Below, one piece after another: positions 1 through 9,461 of a DNA stretch of 64,000 nucleotides. Made by a program: the position numbers and the translations under genes. The DNA is from Pyrus communis (taxonomy: Eukaryota > Streptophyta > Magnoliopsida > Rosales > Rosaceae). Within the stretch, counting starts at the first letter, position 1. The number at the start of each line of letters is the position of its first letter. The notes under the pieces are model-generated. The model worked only from the letters and a program-made list of their open reading frames with translations, was not told the origin of the DNA and searched no databases. The DNA lies in the NCBI RefSeq assembly GCF_963583255.1, contig NC_084804.1, positions 20,962,061 to 21,026,060 on the forward strand, in the 5' to 3' direction.

Positions 1-628
1 CTAAAAAAGTAATATGCAATAAATTTTTAACATTAATGTCTCTTTTTTTTCTTGTTGCAAAATCATTTACTATTTCCTTATAATTAATTGTCTACATCAA
101 GTATGTAATAGGGGTATTTTAGGCATGTGAAAAATGTATGTGTGAATTAATATGAAGTTAATGAATTTGCTTATGTGGATCCTAGGCATTGGGTTTTCTT
201 TGAGTAAAAAGGTTATGTAGGGTTTTATATGAAGAAAATTGAGTTTGAAGGGCTAAAGTCATATTTTTTTATAAAAGACTAAGTGGGAAGAAATTAAATT
301 CAGATGAATTATCTCTTAGTTTAGTGATATTTTTTAAACCTGATAAATTCTTAAACGACTTATTAACTTGACTCACAATGACATGAAATAACGGATTTCG
401 AGTCAACACTTTAATTAATCGGATCATTATCGGATCACACATTCTTAATAGGTTTATCCGTGTGTAATCCGTTTCAACCTGATAAGAAAAAATTTAGTTT
501 GATAATTTTAAACTACTAAAAAGCCTTACTACAATGTATAGCCATAGTATAAGTGAGATTAAAAAATTTCAAAGCACATTAAAAATACCAAAGAAATTTA
601 AAAATGCCAAAGCACGTTGAAAAATTCA
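1..628. other. AT-rich spacer, no gene seen
   Basis: AT-rich sequence with no sustained reading frame. Around 330-480 there is a stretch with direct repeats of an 'atccg'-type motif, as in old degenerate repeats, but I could not assign it to a family. Confidence 0.5.
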
Positions 629-1000
629 TAATAATTAATTTTAAAGTGCGAAAAATATGAAAAAAAAAAATGCAAACGCTCGTGATTGCATCCTCTACGC
701 TTCGTCGATGAGTACATCGTCATTTGAATTTTCAAAACCCTACAAACCTGATGTTTTAGGGGAAAGTTCAAAATAAATAAAATACATAATAATTAATGCA
801 AAAGTGTGAAAAATGCGAAAAAATAATAATAATATACAAACGCTCGTAATTGTATCATCTATGCTTAGACGTTGGTTACATCTTCGTTTAGATTTTTAAA
901 ACCCTCAAAATCCTCATGAATAATGTTTATTGTTTGAGTGCAAAATCAATAATAATTAATGTAGAAGTATGAAGATGTAAAGAAAATATACAATCATTCA
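629..1000. repeat. Degenerate ~160-bp direct repeats
   Basis: Three successive blocks begin with the same 'aataattaat' phrase at about 629, 788 and 950. The first two continue in parallel through 'caaacgctcg' (near 673 and 839) and then an 'aaaccct' stretch. The third copy is partial. The period is about 160 bp and the copies are clearly diverged. No coding potential is seen. Confidence 0.65.
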
Positions 1001-1060
1001 TTGACAAGTTTTACAATTTTCGTGAAGGGGTCAACTCCGAAATTCGACACCGTACTCCAT

Positions 1061-1449
1061 AAACCATAGTTTATATTTAACTGTCGATTTGTTTGCTTTC
1101 TATTCTTCGCACTAGATTTCATTTTTCAAAATTTCCTTTTGAAAGCATGATCTTTCAACGGATAAAGAAAAATGAGCGTTTCAGATTGTTGATATCACAT
1201 TCCGTGTTTATGGTTAACTGAAATAGAAGTCAATATCATATAGTTTATAAAGACTTTATAAACTCTGAGCAATATTTTCATTAACCATAAAAATCTGAAT
1301 ATGATATCAATGATCCAAACCGTTGATCTTTTTACATCCGTTAAAGATCATGTTTAAAAAAAAAATTGAAAAAACAAAATTCAGTGAGAAGAATGAAGTG
1401 TAAATGTAAACGTAATCAACCATTAAAATTAAATATATGGTTTATGGGA
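1061..1449. mobile_element. Foldback (long terminal inverted repeat) MITE-like element
   Basis: The two halves are imperfect reverse complements over about 160 bp each. The left arm starts near 1063 with 'cataaaccat', and the right arm ends near 1447 with 'atggtttatg'. Shared landmarks within the arms include 'catgatctt' with 'acggat', and 'gatatca' near the inner ends. A short spacer of about 60 bp separates them. There is no coding capacity and no clear target-site duplication. Superfamily is not assigned. Confidence 0.7.
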
Positions 1450-1931
1450 TTATGGTGGCAAGTGTCACAGTTGATCTCTTTACAAAAGTTGTAGAGATTT
1501 TCATTATATATATGTAGTGTTATATGACACAACCTGTTAAGATATCTAGTATGTCATGTAAACGACATAAACACAAAAAACACGACACAAATGCCAAGTT
1601 TAATATTTCTCTTACTATAATGTTGAAATATGTAATTAGTGTAATTCTTTTTTCCCTAATTTATAAGAAAGAAAAAGTTTACTTACCGAAAATAAATACC
1701 AGAGTTTGTTTAATTCACACAATTTTTTTTTAATAGAAAAACAGATAATTAACATGTACCAGCTTATGTACTCTATGTACTCCGTTGATATCTATTATTA
1801 ATATCTACAAAATATCAAGGATACAACTATAGTCATATGTTGATTGGTACTCAGTATCAGCCAACAACATTTAATTTCATGTTAACGCTTGCGGATTGTA
1901 TCTTATATGATATTTAAAATTCTGCTTTACA

Positions 1932-2405
1932 GGGTGTCTGCCTTATGAAATTGGGTACCTAAATCAGGCCACCGTATTCGACGCGAGTTCCAACTGCTTA
2001 ACAGGCCCAATCCCAGCCTCATTTGCTTGCTTAGCCAAGATTGAGTTTCTAAACTTGGCCAAGAACAAGCTCTACGGACCAGTGCCTGAGATGGTGTGCA
2101 AGTTGTCTAACCTGGAGAACTTGTCTTTGGCAGACAACTATTTCACAAAGGTCGGTCCAGAGTGCCAGAAATTGATTGACAGAAAGAAGCTTGATGTTAG
2201 TAAGAACTGCATTTTGGACCAACCAAATCAGAGAATAAACGAGGAATGTGCTACATTCTTCTCCAAGCCTAGAAAGTGTCCCAACGAGAAGGAAATGATT
2301 TACATTCCTTGTAAAATACCGCATTCGGGATCAAACGAGAAAAAGTCCGATCATCTGCCACGAGCTCCACTGTCTTATGGTACTCTTGTACCACATAGGC
2401 TTTGA
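1932..2405 (+). pseudogene. 3' fragment of an LRX-related LRR gene
   Basis: An open frame reads 157 residues from Gly at 1932 to the stop at 2405, homologous end to end with the C-terminal part of the intact LRR gene at 22906-24323. Shared features are the 'GC(I/L)PYE' start, repeated L-x-x-N-x-L-x-G-P-(I/L)-P units, 'DNYFT/NNYFT', the 'EEC' and 'CP' cysteine motifs and a final 'HRL'. Roughly half the aligned residues match. There is no ATG for the domain; the frame begins directly after a splice-acceptor-like 'ctttacag', and nothing upstream encodes the N-terminal LRRs or a signal peptide. It is therefore a 5'-truncated duplicate. It could be a spliced-in 3' exon, but no upstream exon is visible in the window. 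Confidence 0.85.
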
Positions 2406-2946
2406 TTAATTTCATGCCCGAAATGGACTCACCGGAGATGAGTCATGATTGTTTCTTGCATTTATGCATATATAGTTTATTTCTTAATGTTTGTAGCTAC
2501 TTCATAATTTTATGGAGAGATGTAGTAAACTATATAGTCCTAAACTAATAAAGCAGAAGCCATCCATAGAATAATGAGCTTCTTATTTGTCTTAAATGCG
2601 ATGAACAAATTCCAATTCTTTTTATTTTTTATTTTTTTAGAAGAAACGACAGTGAATTTATCACTTAAGAAGAACTACAATCAAATAGAAAGGCATCGTA
2701 AATTGAATTTGGTGGTTCCTCGAACTAAAAAGAATCCAAATAAAAAAGGGAAAAACTTGATATAAGTCCAATTTTTTTAAGAAAAACTAATAAAAGGTTT
2801 TAAAAAACTTCATTTTTAATGAAAAGTTTTTTTTAAAGGTATAGTAAATAGTACCAGAGAAATGTATAAATGTGTTTTTTCGTTAAAAGTGAACAGTAGC
2901 GGGAGTGTTTTGTTAAACCTCCCATTTTTTTATCCAATATTAGAAA
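2406..2946. other. 3' flank and AT-rich spacer
   Basis: Non-coding sequence following the LRR fragment. 'aataaa' and 'aataat' signals occur about 140-170 bp after its stop codon and may be relics of its polyadenylation region. Confidence 0.4.
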
Positions 2947-3056
2947 GGGAAATGTTATTGGCATTTTAAAATTCTCATTTTGTACTCCAAACTTTCTATA
3001 TTTAAGAAGAAAAATACACTTATGAGGAGTGAAAAATAAGATTTTTGAAGTACCAT

Positions 3057-3771
3057 TAATTAAGGTTCTAAAAGACGCTAGGCGCTAGTCGAGTGACGGG
3101 TTGGGGCCTAGCGGCTAGGCGGGCGCCTAGGTGTACTAGACGAAATTAAGTAAATATATTATATTTCGCGTAAATAAGTGTTTGCTTGTACTTTTTATAT
3201 ATATAGAGGATCATTTAACACGAGGGATCCCCATTTAAAAAAAAAAAAAAAAATTGAGAACACCCTCTTGACCGTTAGATTTGGTTTTAATGAAATTGTG
3301 TGGGAAATTGTTTGGTTGAGATTGTGTGGTCTGTGATTTAATCTCAACCACACAATTTCATTAAAGTCAATCGAATGGCCAAGAGGGTGTCCCCATTTTT
3401 CAAAAAAAATGGGGATCCCTCTTGTTAAAGGGCCTATGTGTGTGTGTATAATTTTATCATAAACTACAAAATAGAATGACATATATATTATGAAGTATTG
3501 TAATATAATGAAAACATAGGGAACAAACTTATAATATGTGTTCATTTAAGTATGCAATAAGTCTTTTACAATTTATTAAAAAAAATAAAATGCAAAATAA
3601 AAGTTATTTATTTTCAATCTAAGTGAGTCATGACCTATACATGTTTGGCAGGCTAGGCGGTTTAGGTGGTTGCCTCAGCAAGCATAGGCACCATTTCTTA
3701 ATTTTCAAATGTCTAGACATTAATCGGGATGATAGCTAGTCGCCTAGTGATTAGACGAGAATTTTTAGAAC
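3057..3771. mobile_element. TIR element of the 'ggcgcctag' type, nested in the MITE
   Basis: The inner termini are inverted copies: 'gttctaaaag' near 3066 and 'ttttagaac' ending at 3771. Both are followed inward by G/C-rich 'gcctag/ctaggc' repeats (3078-3130 and 3650-3760) that contrast with the AT-rich surroundings. Sequence on both sides repeats 'agtacca', consistent with a 7-8 bp target duplication within the host MITE. There is no transposase. It is likely a non-autonomous DNA element; an hAT-type duplication length is compatible but unproven. Confidence 0.6.
3214..3429. mobile_element. Foldback MITE nested in the previous element
   Basis: Near-perfect hairpin. The left arm from 3214 ('tttaaca', 'gagggatcccc', 'acaccctcttg', 'aatgaaattgtgtgg') is repeated in reverse complement to 3429 ('gttaaa'). 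The loop is a few tens of bases near 3320. It lies entirely inside the element at 3057-3771, making a third level of nesting. No coding capacity; an antisense frame here is a by-product of the repeat. Confidence 0.75.
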
Positions 3772-3799
3772 AGTACCAATAACAATTCTCTACTAGGAA

Positions 3800-4542
3800 T
3801 AGTGCATTTTATTAAAATAAGTCAAATCTCTTAAGTCGGTTTGGTGGGCTGGCTTAATTAATTTGAATTTGAGTCTCAACCCGTGTTTGATGATGCAATT
3901 TGTATCACGGTCAGGATTTGAGTGCTGGATTCAAATCCCAAATAGGACGGGCTACGTAACCCAACCTGAACCACAGGTTACGAATCCGACATTCTTCTAC
4001 TAAGGCATCTCCTCTCCTATCTTCAAAGATTCATCTAATCTCAGCAATTCTGCAACGAACTGTGAGTGGCGTGGCGTCGTGGGTGGGTTGCGGGTCATGA
4101 GCAGTGTGATGGGTTGCAAGGGGCGTGGGGGTTACGACAGCATTGTTAGGTGGGTGGGTCGTCGTCGAGATGTCGCGGATCTGATGTGCAGGTTTGAGGG
4201 CGTCATAAGCAGGTTGCGAGTGGAGACTTGAATGGGTTGTCGCGAGTAGGATCCACGCTGCTGTGTCTTCGCGAAAGGCATCCTGAACGGGTTGGGCTTC
4301 GTAGTGGGGTCGTGAGCGGAGGAGTGGGTTCGATCTGGTCTTTCTGGTTTTTTGGGATTCATCTGTTTCACATTTTCTCTAACCAAAAGAAGATTTCACA
4401 TTTTGAATCCCATCCTTCCTGTTCAATTTGAGAGTCTACACCAAACAGCAGGTGAGCAGCCATCCAATCCAATCCTAGTCTAACCAGTCTGAAATATCAA
4501 CTCCTCTCCGGACCGGTCCACCAAACATGCCCTTAAGTTTAG
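3800..4542. other. Spacer, no gene seen
   Basis: Mixed-composition sequence. The stretch 4050-4330 is unusually G-rich (repeated 'gtgggt', 'gggttg', 'gcgag'), but frames on both strands lack recognisable domains. It may be an old repeat; I cannot assign it. Confidence 0.4.
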
Positions 4543-4551
4543 AATTATTTA

Positions 4552-5975
4552 GAATAAATTATACAAAACTACCTCAATTTGGTCTCATGACAATATCATA
4601 CCTTATTTTTTAAAATTGATAATGTCATAGAATTTGATCCAATGTTATACCTTCCGCTAGCTTGGTTATAAATTTTTCAGTTAAATGCTGATGTGACTTG
4701 ATTCGGGCTCACTTTCTATTAAAAAAGTTAATAAAATATTAAAAAATAAAAAAATTAAAACCAAACACCCATCTTCCCCAACCTCTTCCCTGCAACCCAG
4801 ATCCCTTCCTTGCAACCCCCGATCCCATCCCCACCCATTCCAACATCTCCCCTCCCTACCCCTCCCCCCCCCCAAGACCTACCTTTCCTCACCCTTCCAT
4901 GCAACTTCATTGTCCTCCAGCTCTTCCGCTTCTTCCTCAAGTTCTGGAAACCCAATGCCTTCACCGCCACACCCCTAAATCCTTCTATCGCTAAAGAAAA
5001 CGACGTTAAAGAAGAAGAAGAAGATTCTTTCTTCAACTTGGAATTAAGTTTCAACCTTATCCAAACCCCATAAGAAAACAACATCTTCAAATCCAAACCA
5101 AAACCAAACACCTCGGACAAAACATTCGGCAAACCAACCCTTTCTTTATCCACTTTTGATCCGATTTCCAGGGAAGGAGGGGAATAGGCGGCGGGTGGGT
5201 GAGGGCCTGGGTGGACTTGACAAAGGAGGGGAAGAGCTGGAGGATGGTGAGGTTGGACTGCTTTCTCTGTCCACTTCCAATCCAAATTCCAAGGAAGCGG
5301 TGGGGACGTCCCACACGGCGAGGACCTAGATCCGTTCCCACATGACATTTTCCTTCAAGCACACGATACAACTGGTGCTTTTGTACGTCTCATTGGGCTT
5401 CTAATCGGAGACGGAAAAGCTGACTGTGAGGTTAGTGAAATTGGGGGTGGTAGCGCCCCACCAGTGAACGTCGGAGCCATGGAGCATGTCGAAATCAAAT
5501 ACCTTGAAGGAGCAATCATCGATTATCTTAATCGAGCCGCGGAGTTGATGCTGGAGCATTTTGAATTCGGATTCAGAGTTGATGAGGGGGTTGGTCTTAG
5601 GGCAATCAAGATCGGCATGGCTGAATGCGAGGGTCTGGGGGGCGGGGGGGGGGGGGGAGATGTTGGCATGGGTGGGAAAGGGGTCGGGGTTGCAGGGAAG
5701 AGGAAAAGGGATCTGGGTTTTGGACTTGGATTGCAGGGAAGGGGAAGGGGTCAAGGAAGATGGGTGTTGGGTTGCAAGGAAGGGGACAAGGTAAATGGGT
5801 GTAGGCCTCAAATCAAGTCACGTCAGCATTTAACTGAGAAATTTACGGCCAAGTTAACAGAAGGTATAACATTTGACCAAATTCTAAAGATGAGGTATGA
5901 CATTGTCAATTTTAAAAGATGATGTATGATATTGTCGTGAGACCAATAATTGAGGTAGTTTTGTGTAATTTACCC
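4552..5975 (-). mobile_element. Pack-MULE-like element with ~330-bp TIRs
   Basis: The termini are long inverted repeats. 4552-4880 matches the reverse complement of about 5630-5975, including 'acaaaactacctcaat', 'gacaatatcata', 'gttaaatgctga' and a C-rich inner section. A 9-bp duplication AATTATTTA flanks the element (4543-4551 and 5976-5984). Long TIRs plus a 9-bp duplication are the signature of Mutator-like elements. No transposase is present. The core (about 4885-5628) instead holds sequence from a host gene, the definition of a Pack-MULE. The TIRs are diverged, so the insertion is not recent. Confidence 0.85.
5290..5628 (-). pseudogene. Captured DM13/DOMON-type gene fragment
   Basis: The minus strand encodes a stretch reading 'EFKMLQHQLRG', 'DDCSFKV', 'FDMLHGSDVHWWGA', then a stop and 'NETYKS', 'VLAVWDVPTAS'. 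This pattern resembles the DM13 domain of plant DOMON/cytochrome b561-type proteins (At5g54830-like), recognised from memory of the family. DM13 domains are thought to take part in redox reactions at the membrane. Only one exon-sized piece is present, starting just inside the right TIR, with in-frame stops after 'VSD' and 'ERI'. It is a captured, decayed fragment. The rest of the core (4885-5290) may derive from another gene, but I do not recognise it. Confidence 0.6.
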
Positions 5976-5984
5976 AATTATTTA

Positions 5985-6586
5985 TTATCCATAATTATCT
6001 CATTCATAATAAGATTTATTATATTTCTTTCTAATTATTTCTTCTTCTTCTTCTTTTTTATTTTGTATTTTGTATTTTTTTAATTTTTGGTTAATTCTTG
6101 TTCATCTTCTTGCTCTAAACCCCTTTATCCATTTTATTTTTAATTTTTATAATCAACCTTTATCACAGGTATTTATCTGCCTATATGACAAATTTGTTTT
6201 TATAATCGACATGCGCCACAAAAATTTAATATGTCTTGCTTGTATGTATATTATGTTTTTGTACATTTTAATTAGGTTTAACATCTCGCTTATAGGTATA
6301 ATCTACATTCACATATTTGTTACTTTGAGTTATGGTCGTATGTTTTGCAGATGGATTTGTGTTAGAATATTAGTTTTTTGTTAGAAGATATTAAGTAGAT
6401 TTATTGAAATTAGAAGATGCATGAAACCAGAAGATTTTTATTTAACTTTAATATTTTTAAAAAATATATAAACTAAGTATAAAAGAAATAAAAGTGCAGA
6501 AAAGATAATACACTGGACTTAACCTTATAACTATGTTGATTTTTTTGACCCATGTCTAAATGCCTGTAAAAACTATAGTCATTCTC
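5985..6586. other. AT-rich spacer, no gene seen
   Basis: T-rich sequence (about 6020-6400) with a 104-residue leucine/isoleucine/phenylalanine-rich frame that looks like a composition artefact. No domain or splice pattern is visible. Confidence 0.4.
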
Positions 6587-6665
6587 CACTAGTAGAAAAA
6601 ACTATTTGCTCGACGAACCAAATCTCGTCGCACAAGTTGTACTTGCGCGACGAATACAACAAACG
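6587..6665 (+). mobile_element. Orphan CACTA (En/Spm) terminus
   Basis: Begins CACTAgtagaaaaa, the canonical end of plant CACTA transposons. It is followed by short G/C-rich subterminal motifs ('cgacga', 'ctcgtcgc', 'gcgcgacgaa') in both orientations, as expected of transposase-binding sub-terminal repeats. No matching TAGTG end is visible nearby, so this is a truncated end. Confidence 0.6.
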
Positions 6666-6782
6666 GTCATGCAAAAACAGATTCCAAAAAAATGAAGTAA
6701 AAGAACATGTGCATTAATATTCCAACAATGTGGAAATGTCTAGGAACTCTAATACAATAACTTGTTGGAAATATCTTGACTC

Positions 6783-6970
6783 TTAAAACCATCCTCAAAT
6801 GAGATGTCAAATTTTGAAGCTGCTATCAAATTTGATAGCAACCTCTTTTGGCCAATCCATGTCAGTGCCACATAGGAATTAACATTTCGGTTGGAGGACA
6901 TTAGTGTGGTCTTTTTTTACCATTATAACTGATGTGAACATTTTGACATCTCATTTGGAGATGCTCTTAA
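6783..6970. mobile_element. Small TIR MITE
   Basis: 'atcctcaaatgagatgtcaa' near 6791 is mirrored by 'gacatctcatttggagat' ending near 6963. The body is about 190 bp and non-coding. 'ctcttaa' occurs on both sides (6780-6786 and 6964-6970) and could be a 7-bp target duplication. Superfamily not assigned. Confidence 0.6.
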
Positions 6971-7070
6971 TTTTAAAGTTCTTGGGAATATGGAAGTGCA
7001 TTAATTCCAACAATGTTGAACAAGCCAATTGATACTCCAATGGAAATTAATTCCAACAATGTCTAGACTA

Positions 7071-8308
7071 TGTTGGAGGACTCTTAGGTTGAGGTGGATT
7101 TGGGTTTTGAGAACGTCCTCTTATCTCCCTTGGTGTGGATTCGCAACAAGTCCCTAGATATTTCGAAAGAGATAGCTTATCTTAGGAAATACCTTGGTAA
7201 CATCAACAACTCGACGATATCGTGAAAGATCAAGATAATGACTTGCTCAAGTGAAGCATGGTGTGGAAGCTAGAAGATTATCAGTTTACATGAAAAAGAA
7301 AGGATTTACATGGTTGCATGGCATTCTTTGCTGGATAATCTAGGCTTTCTTAGGGTGATAGTAAAGCCTCTAATGGCTAGGATGTTTGATGGAAAGCTAT
7401 GGAAATTACTAAGATTGCATGAATGGTGATGCTTGGGGCTTAGAGTATGCTTTTGGGCTATGTGGAACTATCTGGGCTTATTTCCTGGGTGGTTCTCTCT
7501 TCCTACATTTCTCCCATCTCTCTTTGTGTTACTCTAATCTCCCTCCTCCTGCCTAATGGCTTCTCTCCCTCCTTATGTAAGTGAAGGCTTCTACTCTAGG
7601 TTTCAAGGGAGTATCCCTTTGTGGCTTGGTCTTCCATTCCTTTCTCCCTAGCTATCCTATTATTCCCCTTTTGGTGTAAGATAGCTGCATTGTTGAGGCC
7701 TACAAATTGCTTCTTCATGAGACGCGAGTTTCCTAGGGCGGCCTTCCGCAAGCGCTAATTTCAATAGCGTGCTTTATGCATTTTGCGTGTTGGTTGCTTG
7801 TGCAAGATGGGAAAAGTCAGCATTAAATGCTTGACTTGATGGGCTTAACATGCATTTAACGCAAGAATCTAGTTTAATCCTAACTAAGGGGATTGGCTTT
7901 CTAGGGAAAGGGATAAACAAGGCTAGTTCTCTCTCAATGTTGCCTGCATGAAATATAAAGGATATGGGCTTGGATCTTTGAGCTCCAAGCAGCCCAAAGT
8001 CTTCCATGGCCCTAATTCCACGTAGGCTCGATAACTTTCAGTAACCATCCACACCATAATCCACTTGGCAAGTCCCGAATATGTGACTTGGGCTTAGCAT
8101 AAATTGTGACTAAGGAAGCATGGTGTGATGAATAGACATAAGCATGACATGAATGTTCGGCTTAAGCATCGTGGCATGGCATGTTTGTAAATATATTGCT
8201 CGTCCATCCTGTGCCTTGTCATGTGTTTGGGCTTGAATATACGCTTTGCATGACAATTGGGCCTTGAGACTTGGTTGCGTTGGTGTGTGACATTTTTGGG
8301 CCCCAACA
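7071..8308 (-). repeat. 3' LTR of gypsy 1
   Basis: 1238 bp, TG...CA ends, aligned along its length with 17484-18752 ('gagaacgtcctctt', 'gagatagctt', 'gggccccaaca'). On the element's strand this is the downstream LTR. The copies show many substitutions and small indels, so the insertion is old. Confidence 0.88.
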
Positions 8309-8320
8309 TTAGCCCCCTTG
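8309..8320 (-). other. Polypurine tract of gypsy 1
   Basis: On the minus strand 'caagggggctaa' directly abuts the 3' LTR. This is the expected site for plus-strand DNA priming and confirms the element's orientation. Confidence 0.75.
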
Positions 8321-9461
8321 ATTATTTGGGTTATGAGATACCTTGAGTCTACTAAATAATCAACCCTAGACCCAAGGGATTTCTTTCCCCTTTTTGTTTT
8401 TGTTTTGTTTTTTTTTTTTTGGAACGTGGGCTTCCTGATGGGATTCTTCTTCTTCCTGTGTGACAGCAAGATAAATCCCTGTCGTTGTGCTCCCTTGTTT
8501 CCCGTGCACGTCTATTCATATGGAGAAATTCTGGGTATTCCCTCGCCTCCACTTGGTAACCGTTACAAACTGCTTTTCTCCCTATGACAAATATTTAATT
8601 CATCCCTGCTCTTCATTTCCTCCTTTAATTCTCCTTCCTTCTTCAAAATTTTCATAATTTTTTTCTCTCTAAATTCTTCTCTACCTTCTGTGTTGGGTTG
8701 TGTTCTCTTTTCATGCTTCTTCGTGATCCGCGACAAGGCTTTGCTCAGGTAAGGAAATTTTTCCCTTGACCTTCTTTTGAATTTTCTTCTCCTTTTTGTC
8801 TTCTCTGTTTGCCATGATGATGAAATTAGCATGCATCCCTCCTTTTTGATTATATGTTTCAAAGATTTTAGGTTTTCAGCTTGGATGCACAAAGGGTGTG
8901 GGTCTTTCCTTCGGGAAATTGAACTTCATTCTTTGGGTAGTCTTGCTGCTTTGAAATCATGTGCATTTGCCCTCTACAATTTCTCTCTTGCTTTCCATGT
9001 ATATTGTGCAATTGTCATTTAGCCTAGTTTTTGTGCATGTTGGTGCATGCTTGAGTGGGATCTATTGATCAATTGCATTGATCTACTTGGCACGATTAAC
9101 TTGACTACATATAACCTATTTTTGCATGGGTACACATATATCACACTTTCCCTGTCTAGATTTTTTAGGGCCTTGATAGCATGGCATGTGTAGGGAAAGA
9201 TGCATGTATTTTGTGTGATAGCATGTAGGGAAAATAGTCTCATGTGAAAGTCTTAGACTTCTGCATGAAAGGCTTTGAATTTTATACACGTACCCTTTTG
9301 CTTTCTTGGGGCACGTTTGCTTGCTTTCCCAGGATGTGCTTGCTTGCTCTCCAGGGTAGATTCTTTGTCACATTTCGCTTTGTATGTTTGCAGATTTCTT
9401 CTTGCATGCTGCATAGGATTGTAATATATGTGGTTAGACGCTTGCTTTTCATAGGTACATT
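8321..9461 (+). promoter_or_regulatory. Leader/promoter region of antisense PMD gene 1
   Basis: Runs from the 3' LTR to the start codon of the PMD reading frame at 9462. The pyrimidine-rich stretch 8600-8690 and a donor-like 'cag/gtaagg' at about 8750, paired with an acceptor-like 'cataggtac' just before the ATG, suggest a spliced 5' leader. No convincing TATA box. The inference is that the PMD gene has its own promoter, head-to-head with the LTR. Confidence 0.45.

Larger units (their letters stand above)
2947..3790. mobile_element. Mutator-type MITE split by a nested insertion
   Basis: The left end 'gggaaatgttattgg' at 2947 and the right end 'ccaataacaattctc' at 3790 are inverted copies of one terminal repeat. 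They match the intact 111-bp MITE at 21533-21643. The flanks 2938-2946 and 3791-3799 agree at 7 of 9 positions (tattagaaa / tactaggaa), fitting an old 9-bp target-site duplication. The body is interrupted at about 3057-3771 by another element, so only about 125 bp is the MITE itself. Confidence 0.75.

Noticed and set aside
3195..3545. 116-codon minus-strand frame
   Set aside because: Lies across the foldback MITE; the sequence is a hairpin repeat, not a gene.
4755..5348. 197-codon minus-strand frame in the Pack-MULE
   Set aside because: Runs across TIR and core in a frame other than the DM13-like one; Pro/Ser/Gly-rich from C/G-rich repeats.
6070..6384. 104-codon hydrophobic frame
   Set aside because: T-rich sequence gives Leu/Ile/Phe by composition; no promoter, splice or domain support.
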